From assembly GCA_905235565.1 (NCBI GenBank), contig CAJOLR010000002.1:50251-114250 (forward strand): 64,000 bases of DNA. Reading direction: 5' to 3'. A program made the translations under genes and the position numbers. This stretch comes from an uncultured Bacteroidaceae bacterium (GTDB lineage Bacteria > Bacteroidota > Bacteroidia > Bacteroidales > Bacteroidaceae). Each line of letters starts with the position of its first letter. The first letter of the stretch is position 1. The notes below the pieces were generated by a model. The model had not been told where the DNA came from, made no database searches, and was given only the letters and a program-made list of their open reading frames with translations. This document shows, piece by piece, positions 44,501-52,995 of this stretch.

Positions 44501-46942
44501 ATGGGATTATCCGTAAGTAAAAAGGACAACTTCCGTGCCGGAAAGCGTTTCAGTACGTTTATACAAATTTGCCTGATACTCCTCTGTCCTGGTATTCCTG
44601 TGTTTTTCTTATCCTCCTGCAATTCTTATCTGAACAAGAATGAAAGTGTCGCTTATACGGTTGTGGTGATACATTCCTACAACGATATGGGGCAGGAGGG
44701 AAGCTACTTCAGGAACTATATGGACCGAAGCTTCAGACGTCATGGCATGAACGTGGCGACCCACCACATTTATCTGGATCTGATCCATACGGAAAGCCCC
44801 TTTGTCAACGATGCCGGTCAGGATATGTTTGTGGAAACCATCAAAGGTTACAAACCTGATATCATTCTCTTGAACGATGATCTGGCATTCTACTATATAA
44901 TGAATAATGAGAACATCCTGCTCAGGACAATTCCTACAGTTTTTGCAGGTGTTTCGGCATCTACATACATCCATCAGGATTATCCGTTGATGACTGGCTG
45001 GAGTGATCCGGTCGACCTTGCGGCCAACTGTAACCTGTATAGGAACCTGGGCTATCCCGGCAGTCCTGTGGTTGAACTGGATTATGGTGATTATCAGGAC
45101 CAGTTACGTGAAAAACTTTACAATAACATCTCAGATACAAGCCTGTTTGTGAATAATGCTGATTTCAGTATCGAGTATGCCGATCTCTCATCATCCGTAT
45201 ACAGGGACAAGATAATAGTGAGTTTCGTCACTATGGCAGATCCTGAAAGAAACCGCCCCGACTATATCGGTCCCGATGATGAGAATTCCTACAATAAAGG
45301 CCTGCACAACTCCGAGATTGCCAAATCATTCACGTTCGAAGGGCGGCAGGGCCATATACAGGTTAAATATGACCTGTTCAGCAACAGTCTCATAGACCTG
45401 TCCCGTGTCCCTCAGATAACAGGAGTGAGAGAGCAGTTCGGCAGTTTCAGTAACCTTCTGGGCAACAATGAACTTATAGACGACAGTGAGAATGAGTATG
45501 AGCGTCCCAAATTCCTTTGCGGTTATTTTGCGTCTATTGAGACCCAGATAGACGATCAGGTTTATACTGCCATCAGGATCCTGAACGGTGAGCGCCCCAT
45601 CGACATTCCGGTCGGGGTTCACAAGAAGGATTTCTACATGGACTGGAATGCTATGGTCCAGATGGATCCTCCGCTCAGTTTCAATAATTACTATGAGCAG
45701 TTCAAGATAGTGAACGTGCCATTTGTTGTGGCAAGAAAAGGTCTTTTCATGTGCCTTGTGGCTCTCGCTGTAATTCTGGTGGCCGGATTACTCTCATGGC
45801 TGACAAACTCTCGTTTCCGCAAGCGCAATGGAGAGCGGGAAAAGGCTTTGTCTATGCTCAAACAGGAGACGCAGCGCCGTCTGCTGGTGTTGGAGGGGAG
45901 TGATTCAATGTTCTATAAGGTAAAGGACGGCAGGATTGTTTTCCTACACAGTTCCCAGATGGATAATCAAACCAGAATTGAATGGGATGTGGATGAATAT
46001 CGCCGGGATTATGTCGCTCCGGAGAGTTACGGCTCTTTTGATATCTGTATCGGAATGGTGCCTGCAGAGTCAGACAAGGCCAAGGTGAGAGTGCGGGCCA
46101 AGATACTTAACGGCACATGGCACTGGTGGGAGGTATCGTTCCGTAAGTGTGAATCAAAAGACATGATAATAGGCTTTGTTATCAGTGTCGACAAGATAGT
46201 GGAATTTGAGAAGACGCTTCAGGAATCTGCCATCAGGGCCGAGGAGGTCATTTCCAAAGAGAATTTCATAGCCAACATCACACATGACATACGTACGCCC
46301 CTGAATGCCATCTCCGGCTTTGCCCAACTGTTGGCCGAGGGTTGCAGTCCGGAAGACAAGGTACTGTTCGCCAGTCTGATCCGTGACAATACCGAACAAC
46401 TGCTTGACCTTATTGACGAGGCTGTACGTAAACCGGCTGACAGCACGGATTCCATGTCATTCAAGATAAGGAGCATCAGTACGGCCGAACTGCTCAACGA
46501 CAGCTATCATACCAACCGGATCCTGTGCCCGTCACATCTCAAGTTCAGGTATGAACCCTTTGAAGGACCTGATGTCGTAATAATGGCCGATCCCATACGT
46601 ACAAGTCAGGTTATCAATAATTTCCTGAGTAATGCATTCAAGTATACCCTTCAGGGCTCGGTTACTTTGGGATGGATGGTTCCTGATGATGATACCTCGT
46701 GCATCGAAGTATATGTTTCCGATACGGGTATCGGAATCAGTGAGGAGGACAGCGCCAAGGTCATGCAGCGCTTCGGTATGGCTGAAGGTAATTACAAGGG
46801 TACAGGTCTGGGGCTTGACATCTGTTGCTCAATCATAGAAAAGCAGAACGGCAAGTACGGTTTTACCAGCGAACTGGGGCAGGGAAGCCGTTTCTGGTTC
46901 AGATTGCCGGTTGACAATACCCGTAACGGTTCACCTATATGA
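44501..46942 (+). CDS. Sensor histidine kinase 1 with periplasmic substrate-binding-like domain
   Basis: An 813-residue kinase. A long signal with a lipobox (FFLSSC, Cys40) leads to a periplasmic domain (about 48-405) that resembles ABC_sub_bind proteins (YTVVVIHSYND, KPDIILLNDDLAFYY, FCGYFAS-like LCGYFASIET). One membrane helix is at about 413-434, then a PAS-like domain. The HisKA motif ITHDIRTPLNAISGFAQLL has phospho-His595, and the ATPase domain has NAFKYT, DTGIGIS and GTGLGLDICCSI. There is no receiver. Lipobox plus transmembrane helix would anchor it twice. Its stop overlaps the start of kinase 2 (ATGA), and the two are paralogues sharing LCGYFAS-ET-DQ and H-YYM-W-AM in the sensor domain. 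The ligand is unknown. Confidence 0.88.
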   Translation: MGLSVSKKDNFRAGKRFSTFIQICLILLCPGIPVFFLSSCNSYLNKNESVAYTVVVIHSYNDMGQEGSYFRNYMDRSFRRHGMNVATHHIYLDLIHTESPFVNDAGQDMFVETIKGYKPDIILLNDDLAFYYIMNNENILLRTIPTVFAGVSASTYIHQDYPLMTGWSDPVDLAANCNLYRNLGYPGSPVVELDYGDYQDQLREKLYNNISDTSLFVNNADFSIEYADLSSSVYRDKIIVSFVTMADPERNRPDYIGPDDENSYNKGLHNSEIAKSFTFEGRQGHIQVKYDLFSNSLIDLSRVPQITGVREQFGSFSNLLGNNELIDDSENEYERPKFLCGYFASIETQIDDQVYTAIRILNGERPIDIPVGVHKKDFYMDWNAMVQMDPPLSFNNYYEQFKIVNVPFVVARKGLFMCLVALAVILVAGLLSWLTNSRFRKRNGEREKALSMLKQETQRRLLVLEGSDSMFYKVKDGRIVFLHSSQMDNQTRIEWDVDEYRRDYVAPESYGSFDICIGMVPAESDKAKVRVRAKILNGTWHWWEVSFRKCESKDMIIGFVISVDKIVEFEKTLQESAIRAEEVISKENFIANITHDIRTPLNAISGFAQLLAEGCSPEDKVLFASLIRDNTEQLLDLIDEAVRKPADSTDSMSFKIRSISTAELLNDSYHTNRILCPSHLKFRYEPFEGPDVVIMADPIRTSQVINNFLSNAFKYTLQGSVTLGWMVPDDDTSCIEVYVSDTGIGISEEDSAKVMQRFGMAEGNYKGTGLGLDICCSIIEKQNGKYGFTSELGQGSRFWFRLPVDNTRNGSPI

Positions 46943-49227
46943 GAATCAGGATTTACATAATAGTCATGGCGTTGTGCATGACGCTGTTTCCGGGGTGTTC
47001 AGATGTACGTGACTCCGGACATGGCGATAAGGAGAGATATAACGTACTCTGCCTTTTTGTATATGACTCCATTTTCTGTAACTACAGGATATATGAGAAT
47101 ACGTTTGCAACCTCATTGAAAAAAAACGGCATAAATGCCGATATAAGGAACGTGTACTCTTCCGGCCATCTTGACATCGCCCAATCAGAAGCGCTTGAGG
47201 CCTCATTCACAAGACTGAATAATGAGGGATGGGTGCCAGATGTGTTATGCTGCATTGATGACCGTACATTAAGCCTATATCTGGAAGGCGAATACAGCCG
47301 GTGGCTACCTCCGGTAGACAGCATTCCCATGGTGGCAGCCGGACTCCACTGCCCGGACTGGAACCTGATAAGACGCAGTAACAATACGGCGGTTTGTACC
47401 GATCTCCTGAATTTCCAGCGTAATATTGAGCTTGCTGTCCGTATGGCACACTATACCGGAGTGCCGGGTCAACCTATGTATTCCAATGTGGTGGTTATAG
47501 AGCTGGATACAACTGATTATGACAAGCGTATCAGGGAGAGGCTTCGCAGTGAGCTGGACCGTCCTCCATACGTGAACAATATGGATTACCATATAAAGGA
47601 TTTTCCACTGGACCAGCTTTCCAGCCGTTTCAGGGACTCAATCTTCATAAACGTTTTCTCAAACGGTTCTCCCGAACTTAACAACTATCGCAGTGACGGC
47701 GATTATCACAAATACAGGATCAAGTTTCTGAACAACATTACCATGACACCATATCTTACCGTCAAGCGCGATATTGAGAATGAACAGGTGCTCAGCAAGA
47801 CGCTTAAGCCACAGTTCTCGGCTGTACGTGACGGTTTTGCAGATGGCTCCAGACGTTCGCTGTGCGGTTATTTCGCTTCATACGAGACGGTGGCTACCGA
47901 TCAGGCTGCATATGTGGCTCGTGTCTTGAAGGGTGAGAGTGCCGGAAGCCTGCCAATAATAGAGCATGAGGCCAATTACTATATGTCCTGGAGAGCCATG
48001 GAACTTCTGGATATGGATTATAAGGATTTCAGTGACAGCTTTATCATCGTAAGGGCTCCTTGGCGCATCCAGCATCCCGTCCAGTTCGTGATGATCATCG
48101 TGCTGACCATCCTGATAGTTCTTGGCACACTGTCACTGGTATTGTATCTCCTGTTCCGCAAGAAAGATAAAGAACTTCAGGATGCCTTGGCGGAGATTGA
48201 CAACGAGCGGATAATGCTGGACATGGCATTGCAGAACGCTGATTGCATCGTGGTAAGTTCTCCTGATGACCTCGTGGAGCTTGAAAAGATACTTCATCCT
48301 GATGATTCGGATATCTTTGCCGAATTACTCGCTTCAATAGCATCGGGCAAACCATTGTTCTCAAAAGATTTCCGGATAACAAAGGATGGCGGCAACAGCT
48401 ATCGTTGGTGGCAATTCAGGCCTAACCTCAATCATAAGTCAAAGGAACACAGGCTGGAGACGCTTTCCGGCATTGTCATAGATATCAACGATACGGTGGT
48501 GTACAATGAATATATGACGGAGGCTGCCATTGTGGCCGAGGAGATTACCAATAAGGAGACATTCCTTATGAACATAAGCCATGAGATCCGTACTCCTCTC
48601 AATGCCATCCTGGGATTTGCCCAGCTGCTGAGTATCGATGACGGTATGCTGCAGGGAGAGGAAAGGGAAGAGATAGTTGTCCTTATCCGTGAAAATTCCA
48701 ACCAACTTGGAGAGATGATAGAGGACATACTGCAGTTCTCCCGTTTTGAGAGCGGCAGGGTTGACGTGAATCCCGTTGAGACAGAGATTGCCCCGCTTAT
48801 GAAACGTATATTCGACGATTGGTCCTCTTCTGTTCCATCGGCTCTTGAATTCAGGTTTGAACAGGGCAGGGACCATTTATTTGCAGTTGTCGATCCCATC
48901 AGGGTCGAGGCTGTCATGGGGCAGTACATCAAGAATGCTTTCAAGTTTACCGAGAAGGGAACCGTGTGGTTGGGCTGGCGGTATAACCTGAATGATGAAA
49001 CCGTTGAACTGTTTGTTGATGATACTGGCTGCGGTATAGAGAGCCGCCGTCATAATAAGGTGTTCAACATATTCTGGAAAGATGATATGTTCAAGACCGG
49101 AGTAGGACTCGGACTGACCATAGCCAAGATGTTCACTGAAAAAATGGGTGGTCAGGTTAATGTTCAGAGCAAGCCGGGTATCGGCAGTTGTTTCTATTCG
49201 TCCTTTAAGGCATATGTAAAGTATTGA
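46939..49227 (+). CDS. Sensor histidine kinase 2, paralogue of kinase 1
   Basis: A 762-residue kinase with the same layout: lipobox-like signal MRIRIYIIVMALCMTLFPGC (Cys20), periplasmic substrate-binding-like domain (about 35-375), one membrane helix near 380-405, and a PAS_3-like domain (ILHPDDSDIF, SYRWWQF). HisKA reads NISHEIRTPLNAILGFAQLL with phospho-His548, and the ATPase has NAFKFTEKGTVWLG, DDTGCGIE and GVGLGLTIAKMF. It has no receiver. Sensor domains are clearly related to kinase 1 but diverged, so they may bind different ligands or form a heterodimer. Translational overlap with kinase 1 implies equal dosage. Confidence 0.88.
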   Translation: MRIRIYIIVMALCMTLFPGCSDVRDSGHGDKERYNVLCLFVYDSIFCNYRIYENTFATSLKKNGINADIRNVYSSGHLDIAQSEALEASFTRLNNEGWVPDVLCCIDDRTLSLYLEGEYSRWLPPVDSIPMVAAGLHCPDWNLIRRSNNTAVCTDLLNFQRNIELAVRMAHYTGVPGQPMYSNVVVIELDTTDYDKRIRERLRSELDRPPYVNNMDYHIKDFPLDQLSSRFRDSIFINVFSNGSPELNNYRSDGDYHKYRIKFLNNITMTPYLTVKRDIENEQVLSKTLKPQFSAVRDGFADGSRRSLCGYFASYETVATDQAAYVARVLKGESAGSLPIIEHEANYYMSWRAMELLDMDYKDFSDSFIIVRAPWRIQHPVQFVMIIVLTILIVLGTLSLVLYLLFRKKDKELQDALAEIDNERIMLDMALQNADCIVVSSPDDLVELEKILHPDDSDIFAELLASIASGKPLFSKDFRITKDGGNSYRWWQFRPNLNHKSKEHRLETLSGIVIDINDTVVYNEYMTEAAIVAEEITNKETFLMNISHEIRTPLNAILGFAQLLSIDDGMLQGEEREEIVVLIRENSNQLGEMIEDILQFSRFESGRVDVNPVETEIAPLMKRIFDDWSSSVPSALEFRFEQGRDHLFAVVDPIRVEAVMGQYIKNAFKFTEKGTVWLGWRYNLNDETVELFVDDTGCGIESRRHNKVFNIFWKDDMFKTGVGLGLTIAKMFTEKMGGQVNVQSKPGIGSCFYSSFKAYVKY

Positions 49228-49243
49228 TCAGATAGGTTCCCGT

Positions 49244-50551
49244 ATGAAACGTTTAGCTGTTATTTTGCTCGTATGTATTCCTTTTGTCTGCGCATCGGCT
49301 CAGATTAGGAACCGTCTCGGCGTTGGAGACGGACTCTATCTGAAATATGCGAATGGCAGGATAAGACAGTTTGACGAGTCCAATATTCATTTGGCCGATT
49401 CCATATATCGATATGGGGAACATAAGAGTGATTCAAGGATCAAGATGCTTGCTCTGTCACTCGAATTGCCACCAAGGTTTATACGTAATGATACGATACG
49501 TGTCAAAGAGATTGTATCGGAACTCAAGATGATGTCCGGATACAATTCCCGTATGCGGGAGTTTTATTTCCTGACGATGCATGACTACTGCAATATGCTC
49601 ATTATGTCAGGACGCATATCGGATGCCATGTTGGAAGCACGTGATATGTCTTCAAAGGCTGCTGGAGCAGGAAACAACCTGGGGCAGATGTACGCTCATC
49701 GGGTCATCGGCCTTATCCAGTCATTCCGTTCCAATTCAGAGCTGGCCATCTCGAATTTCATACAGGCTGCCGAATTCAGCATTCGTGCCAAGGAAGAACA
49801 GGAACTTCCTGTCATCTACAACCTGATAGCCCGCGAGTATATAAAACTTGGACGTTATGATGAGGTGGAGCGTTTTTGCTCCATGGCCGAGGAGTATCAG
49901 GATTTCTATCCTTCCCTAAGAGTCAAGACCATGTTGACCAAGGTATACCTGTATGATGCTCAGGGCAAGACTGATGAATTCAACAAAGCCTATCAGGAAC
50001 TGGTGAATAATCCACTTTTCTATTCCCAGACAGACCGTGATACCAGACTGATGATTGAAATATGCTGGCTGCGATCATGCGGCAGGCTTGAGGAGGCTCT
50101 GGCTAAATCGGACTCTCTGGCTACCGACAAGGAACGTTACGGCCAGAAACATCTCATCTATGCTGTTGGGGATGACTATCTGAATGCATACCGTCAGCTG
50201 AACGGACTGATGGAGACAAAAGACTCTATCTATATAGCTGTACAGAATGAGGATATGGCAATTCTCGATGCCGAACTGAACAATGCCCGTCTGAGACTTG
50301 AAGCACAACGCCTTAGGTCACAGCAAGAGTTGTCGATAATGTTCGGATTCATCATGCTGTTCATAATTGTAACTCTGGCAATACTGTTCTCACAATGGAA
50401 TCTGGAAAGGAATCTGGATTATCTGCGTGACAGGAACAGACGTGAGTTGGAGGCGAGAAATGCCTATCGTAAGGCCATCGATTCAAAAGAGTTGGAGAAT
50501 GAGATGAAGACAAGAATATTACAGAACAGACAAAACAATAACCAGATATGA
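49244..50551 (+). CDS. TPR-repeat membrane protein, kinase-less sensor-like
   Basis: A 435-residue protein: signal peptide (MKRLAVILLVCIPFVCASAQ), a periplasmic helical region with TPR-like repeats (ISDAMLEARDMSSKAAGAGN, SELAISNFIQAAEFSIRAKE, KLGRYDEVERFCSMAEEYQD, GRLEEALAKSDSLATDKER), a coiled stretch, a membrane helix at about 364-387 (MFGFIMLFIIVTLAILFSQW) and a charged coiled-coil tail of 48 residues. This is the sensor half of the TPR-type histidine kinases common in Bacteroidota, but it stops where the kinase would begin. The end looks natural (RILQNRQNNNQI) and overlaps the next start by four bases, so it is not a broken gene. It probably couples to another protein through the tail. 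Confidence 0.8.
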   Translation: MKRLAVILLVCIPFVCASAQIRNRLGVGDGLYLKYANGRIRQFDESNIHLADSIYRYGEHKSDSRIKMLALSLELPPRFIRNDTIRVKEIVSELKMMSGYNSRMREFYFLTMHDYCNMLIMSGRISDAMLEARDMSSKAAGAGNNLGQMYAHRVIGLIQSFRSNSELAISNFIQAAEFSIRAKEEQELPVIYNLIAREYIKLGRYDEVERFCSMAEEYQDFYPSLRVKTMLTKVYLYDAQGKTDEFNKAYQELVNNPLFYSQTDRDTRLMIEICWLRSCGRLEEALAKSDSLATDKERYGQKHLIYAVGDDYLNAYRQLNGLMETKDSIYIAVQNEDMAILDAELNNARLRLEAQRLRSQQELSIMFGFIMLFIIVTLAILFSQWNLERNLDYLRDRNRRELEARNAYRKAIDSKELENEMKTRILQNRQNNNQI

Positions 50552-50973
50552 AAACCGGAATCAAGAGTATTATCGTTAAGAACCGCTATCTATTCATTGC
50601 CGTATTGTGTTTTCTGGTTGGCGGAGTGTTGGCTTTGATGTGCCTGATTCAGAAGGTGCCTCTGCTCCTGGGAGTATTGGGTGTCTTCATACTGACAGGG
50701 GCCATGTTCTATTATTGTCTGAAACTGGTAACAGAAAAGGCATACCGGGAGTATTACGAGGACAGTTACAAGATTGAGCATGAGACCATAGAAGAGGAAA
50801 TCCGTAAATCAGTCACATACCACAGGTATCAGGAGGCGGTCCTGAACCGATATGAATCCGCATGCCGGGATCTTGGAATAAGCAAGGAACAGAGCGAATG
50901 GCTTCTGATCCTTTTGATGGATGAGAAAAAGAAAGCGGATGATGAAATGAGAGAAAAAGGGATTCAGATCTGA
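50548..50973 (+). CDS. Small two-helix membrane protein
   Basis: I do not recognise this 141-residue protein. It has two close membrane helices (about 13-34 and 37-58), so both ends face the same side, probably the cytoplasm. A charged helical tail follows (YKIEHETIEEEIRKSVTYHR, and SKEQSEWLLILLMDEKKKAD). It overlaps the TPR protein gene by four bases (ATGA), which suggests the products act together. The TGA stop directly abuts the stop of the convergent receiver gene. Function unknown. Confidence 0.75.
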   Translation: MKTGIKSIIVKNRYLFIAVLCFLVGGVLALMCLIQKVPLLLGVLGVFILTGAMFYYCLKLVTEKAYREYYEDSYKIEHETIEEEIRKSVTYHRYQEAVLNRYESACRDLGISKEQSEWLLILLMDEKKKADDEMREKGIQI

Positions 50974-51393
50974 TTATTTCTCTGACAATTCAACCAACTG
51001 GAGCTGGGTAACCACGCAGTTTGTCAGTTTCTCCAGTATGATAGGCTTTGTGATAAAGTCATTGGCGCCCAGATTGAAACCTTTGACAATATCCTCATTT
51101 GAATTCAAGGCAGACAGTATCACCACTCTCAGATCTTTCGTTTCGGGGTTTTCCCTAAGGCGTTTCAGAACTTCGTAACCGTCTATTTCGGGCATCATCA
51201 GGTCCAGCAAAACCAGGCTGGGTTTGTTCTTTGATATGAAATCCAATGCTTCCCTGCCATTTGAGGCTGTGTTTATGGTGATGTTAAGACGCGACAGGAT
51301 CTTGCTTATAAGGAGGAGGTTCATCGGTATGTCGTCAACTGCCAAAACGGTGTGCTTGGACAGATCAATGTTCTTGATGTCGGTCGGTGTCAT
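50974..51393 (-). CDS. Receiver-only response regulator 1
   Basis: A 139-residue CheY-like receiver with no output domain. Acidic pocket Asp20-Asp21 (VLAVDDIPMN), phospho-acceptor Asp64 (LVLLDLMMPEIDG), Ser94 and Lys116 (FITKPI) are all in place. The protein should be phosphorylated by the receiver-less kinases encoded just opposite, but the output must be protein contact. ATG 51393 is used because the promoter box at 51420-51427 lies between it and the upstream alternative. It has its own consensus promoter. Confidence 0.9.
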   Translation of the reverse strand: MTPTDIKNIDLSKHTVLAVDDIPMNLLLISKILSRLNITINTASNGREALDFISKNKPSLVLLDLMMPEIDGYEVLKRLRENPETKDLRVVILSALNSNEDIVKGFNLGANDFITKPIILEKLTNCVVTQLQLVELSEK

Positions 51394-51419
51394 ATTTGTT
51401 TGTCCTTTTTTTATTTCTG

Positions 51420-51450
51420 CAAATATAATGAGATTTGGGTAATAATCAAA
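51420..51450 (-). promoter_or_regulatory. Predicted promoter of receiver gene 1
   Basis: On the minus strand TTTG (51450-51447), a 19-base spacer and TATATTTG (51427-51420), 27 bases before the start. The -33 box overlaps the stop codon region of receiver gene 2. Confidence 0.75.
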
Positions 51451-51838
51451 TCTTATCAAGTTCTGCTGTTACATTGGAAAGCAATAAATCCATTATTACG
51501 GGTTTCTTGATGAATCCGGATGCACCTAAGTTCATTGACTGTTCTATGTCTTCTGATGAAGTATATGCTGAGACTATTATTACGGAAGTCTCTTTGAGCT
51601 CGGGGTCAGATTTTATCTCCTTCAGGACTTCCCAGCCGTTCATTACAGGCATCTGGATATCAAGTAGAATAACCTGAGGCCTGAGTTGGCGAACTGTGTC
51701 CAGTGCCTGCTGGCCGTTTACAGCTGTGAGGATCTTGACATTGGTCCTTGCCAACATCGTTTTGAGAAGGATAATGTTGATAGGAATGTCGTCAACAATC
51801 AGTACGGTGTACTTTGAGTAGTCTTTGTTGTTATTCAT
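51446..51838 (-). CDS. Receiver-only response regulator 2
   Basis: A 130-residue CheY-like receiver, paralogous to the next gene, with Asp16-Asp17 (VLIVDDIPIN), phospho-acceptor Asp60 (VILLDIQMPVMNG), Ser90 and Lys112 (FIKKPV). No output domain. Shared features with receiver 1 (VDDIPxN, the NLGA-FI-KP end, KD-SKYTVL-like start) mark a recent duplication, mirroring the duplicated kinases. It starts 14 bases after the AraC-type gene and is probably in its transcript. An ATG three codons upstream is an alternative start. Confidence 0.9.
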   Translation of the reverse strand: MNNNKDYSKYTVLIVDDIPINIILLKTMLARTNVKILTAVNGQQALDTVRQLRPQVILLDIQMPVMNGWEVLKEIKSDPELKETSVIIVSAYTSSEDIEQSMNLGASGFIKKPVIMDLLLSNVTAELDKI

Positions 51839-51852
51839 GTTCCACATCTTTT

Positions 51853-52983
51853 CTATTCAGATTGCCCGGATCTGGTTGCCAACCATATCTTAGGCGTTAC
51901 TCCAGTAATTTTCTTGAATACGTTGTTAAAGGCCGATGCGTTCGGAAAACCGCATGCAGCGGCTATGTCGGATTGCTTGGCCTCCCTGTGATGGATCAGA
52001 TACTGTTCGGCGTAGTCGATCCTGAGGGTATTTATGTAATCCGAGAAGCTCATGTTATAGGTGTTGTTCACCAATCGTGAGACATATGTCCTGTTGGTGT
52101 CCAGCATGGTTGCGATATCCGAAATCCTGATACCTTGCTTCAGGAACAGCTGCTCGGTTACGATCAGGTCTTCGAATCTTATTCTCAAGTCTTCCTCTTC
52201 TATCTGACTTTGATGTACATCGACTATGATATTGCCGGATACGAGTGGCTTATCTGTCGCCGTTTCCGGCTCCGGCTTGGTTTCCGGCATCACGATGTCA
52301 GTCTTTACCTGGAACATTCCGGCGTATGAAAGGCCGAATATTGCAACGGATAGCATTATACTTAGTGCAGCCAAGAGCCAAGTCGCAGCCATACTGTGTG
52401 TCTGTATGATTATTTCCAATGCGATAAGAATCAGAATATATGCAGTGCAGTAATGGATATGCCGGTTAAGATTTCCGCCCGATATCCTCTTGATGGTATA
52501 AACGGCCCAAATCAAGACCTGAATAGCCAATATGGAATAGAATACTGTGAATGAACAGAAGCGTATGATAGTTACCGCCTTGTCATATTCGCCTTGTGCG
52601 GGAATGTTGTTTAAGACGTTCGTGATGATTTCTGTTCCAGACAGCATTATCAGTATCGATTCGGCAAAAAGTAATGATATGGGTATTGCAATCCAGACTA
52701 GTATGGCCGGTTTCACGGTCATGCCGGGTGTCAGTTTTGATACATACATCAGCATTGACGGAATCAATAGAGGCGTAAAGAACTGTTTGGCAAGAAAGAA
52801 TGCCGGTATCATATTCCCTTTTCCGAGCAATATGCCGGCTTGAGAGAGAGATACTGTTCCTGATAATGCCAACAAAAGCTCAAGTGTCCCGAAGCCCTTG
52901 CTGTCTTTATTCAGCAGTGGATTCAGGACAAGCCAGAACAGACATGTTATAAATGGCAAAAATGTAATTACCTCAATCAGCAT
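51853..52983 (-). CDS. Membrane-bound AraC-type regulator (seven helices)
   Basis: A 376-residue protein. The first 230 residues hold seven predicted membrane helices (for example FLPFITCLFWLVLNPLL, FTVFYSILAIQVLIWAVYTI, LLAALSIMLSVAIFGLSYAG). A cytoplasmic linker of about 40 residues follows. The C-terminal 100 residues are an AraC/XylS double helix-turn-helix (GIRISDIATMLDTNRTYVSR, then SDIAAACGFPNASAFNNVFK and KITGVTPKIW). It has no receiver or kinase. A membrane-tethered AraC protein could read a membrane event directly and bind DNA from the membrane. It is 12 bases after the fimbrillin-like gene, whose promoter carries candidate operators. Confidence 0.88.
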   Translation of the reverse strand: MLIEVITFLPFITCLFWLVLNPLLNKDSKGFGTLELLLALSGTVSLSQAGILLGKGNMIPAFFLAKQFFTPLLIPSMLMYVSKLTPGMTVKPAILVWIAIPISLLFAESILIMLSGTEIITNVLNNIPAQGEYDKAVTIIRFCSFTVFYSILAIQVLIWAVYTIKRISGGNLNRHIHYCTAYILILIALEIIIQTHSMAATWLLAALSIMLSVAIFGLSYAGMFQVKTDIVMPETKPEPETATDKPLVSGNIIVDVHQSQIEEEDLRIRFEDLIVTEQLFLKQGIRISDIATMLDTNRTYVSRLVNNTYNMSFSDYINTLRIDYAEQYLIHHREAKQSDIAAACGFPNASAFNNVFKKITGVTPKIWLATRSGQSE

Positions 52984-52995
52984 ATTCAGATATGA

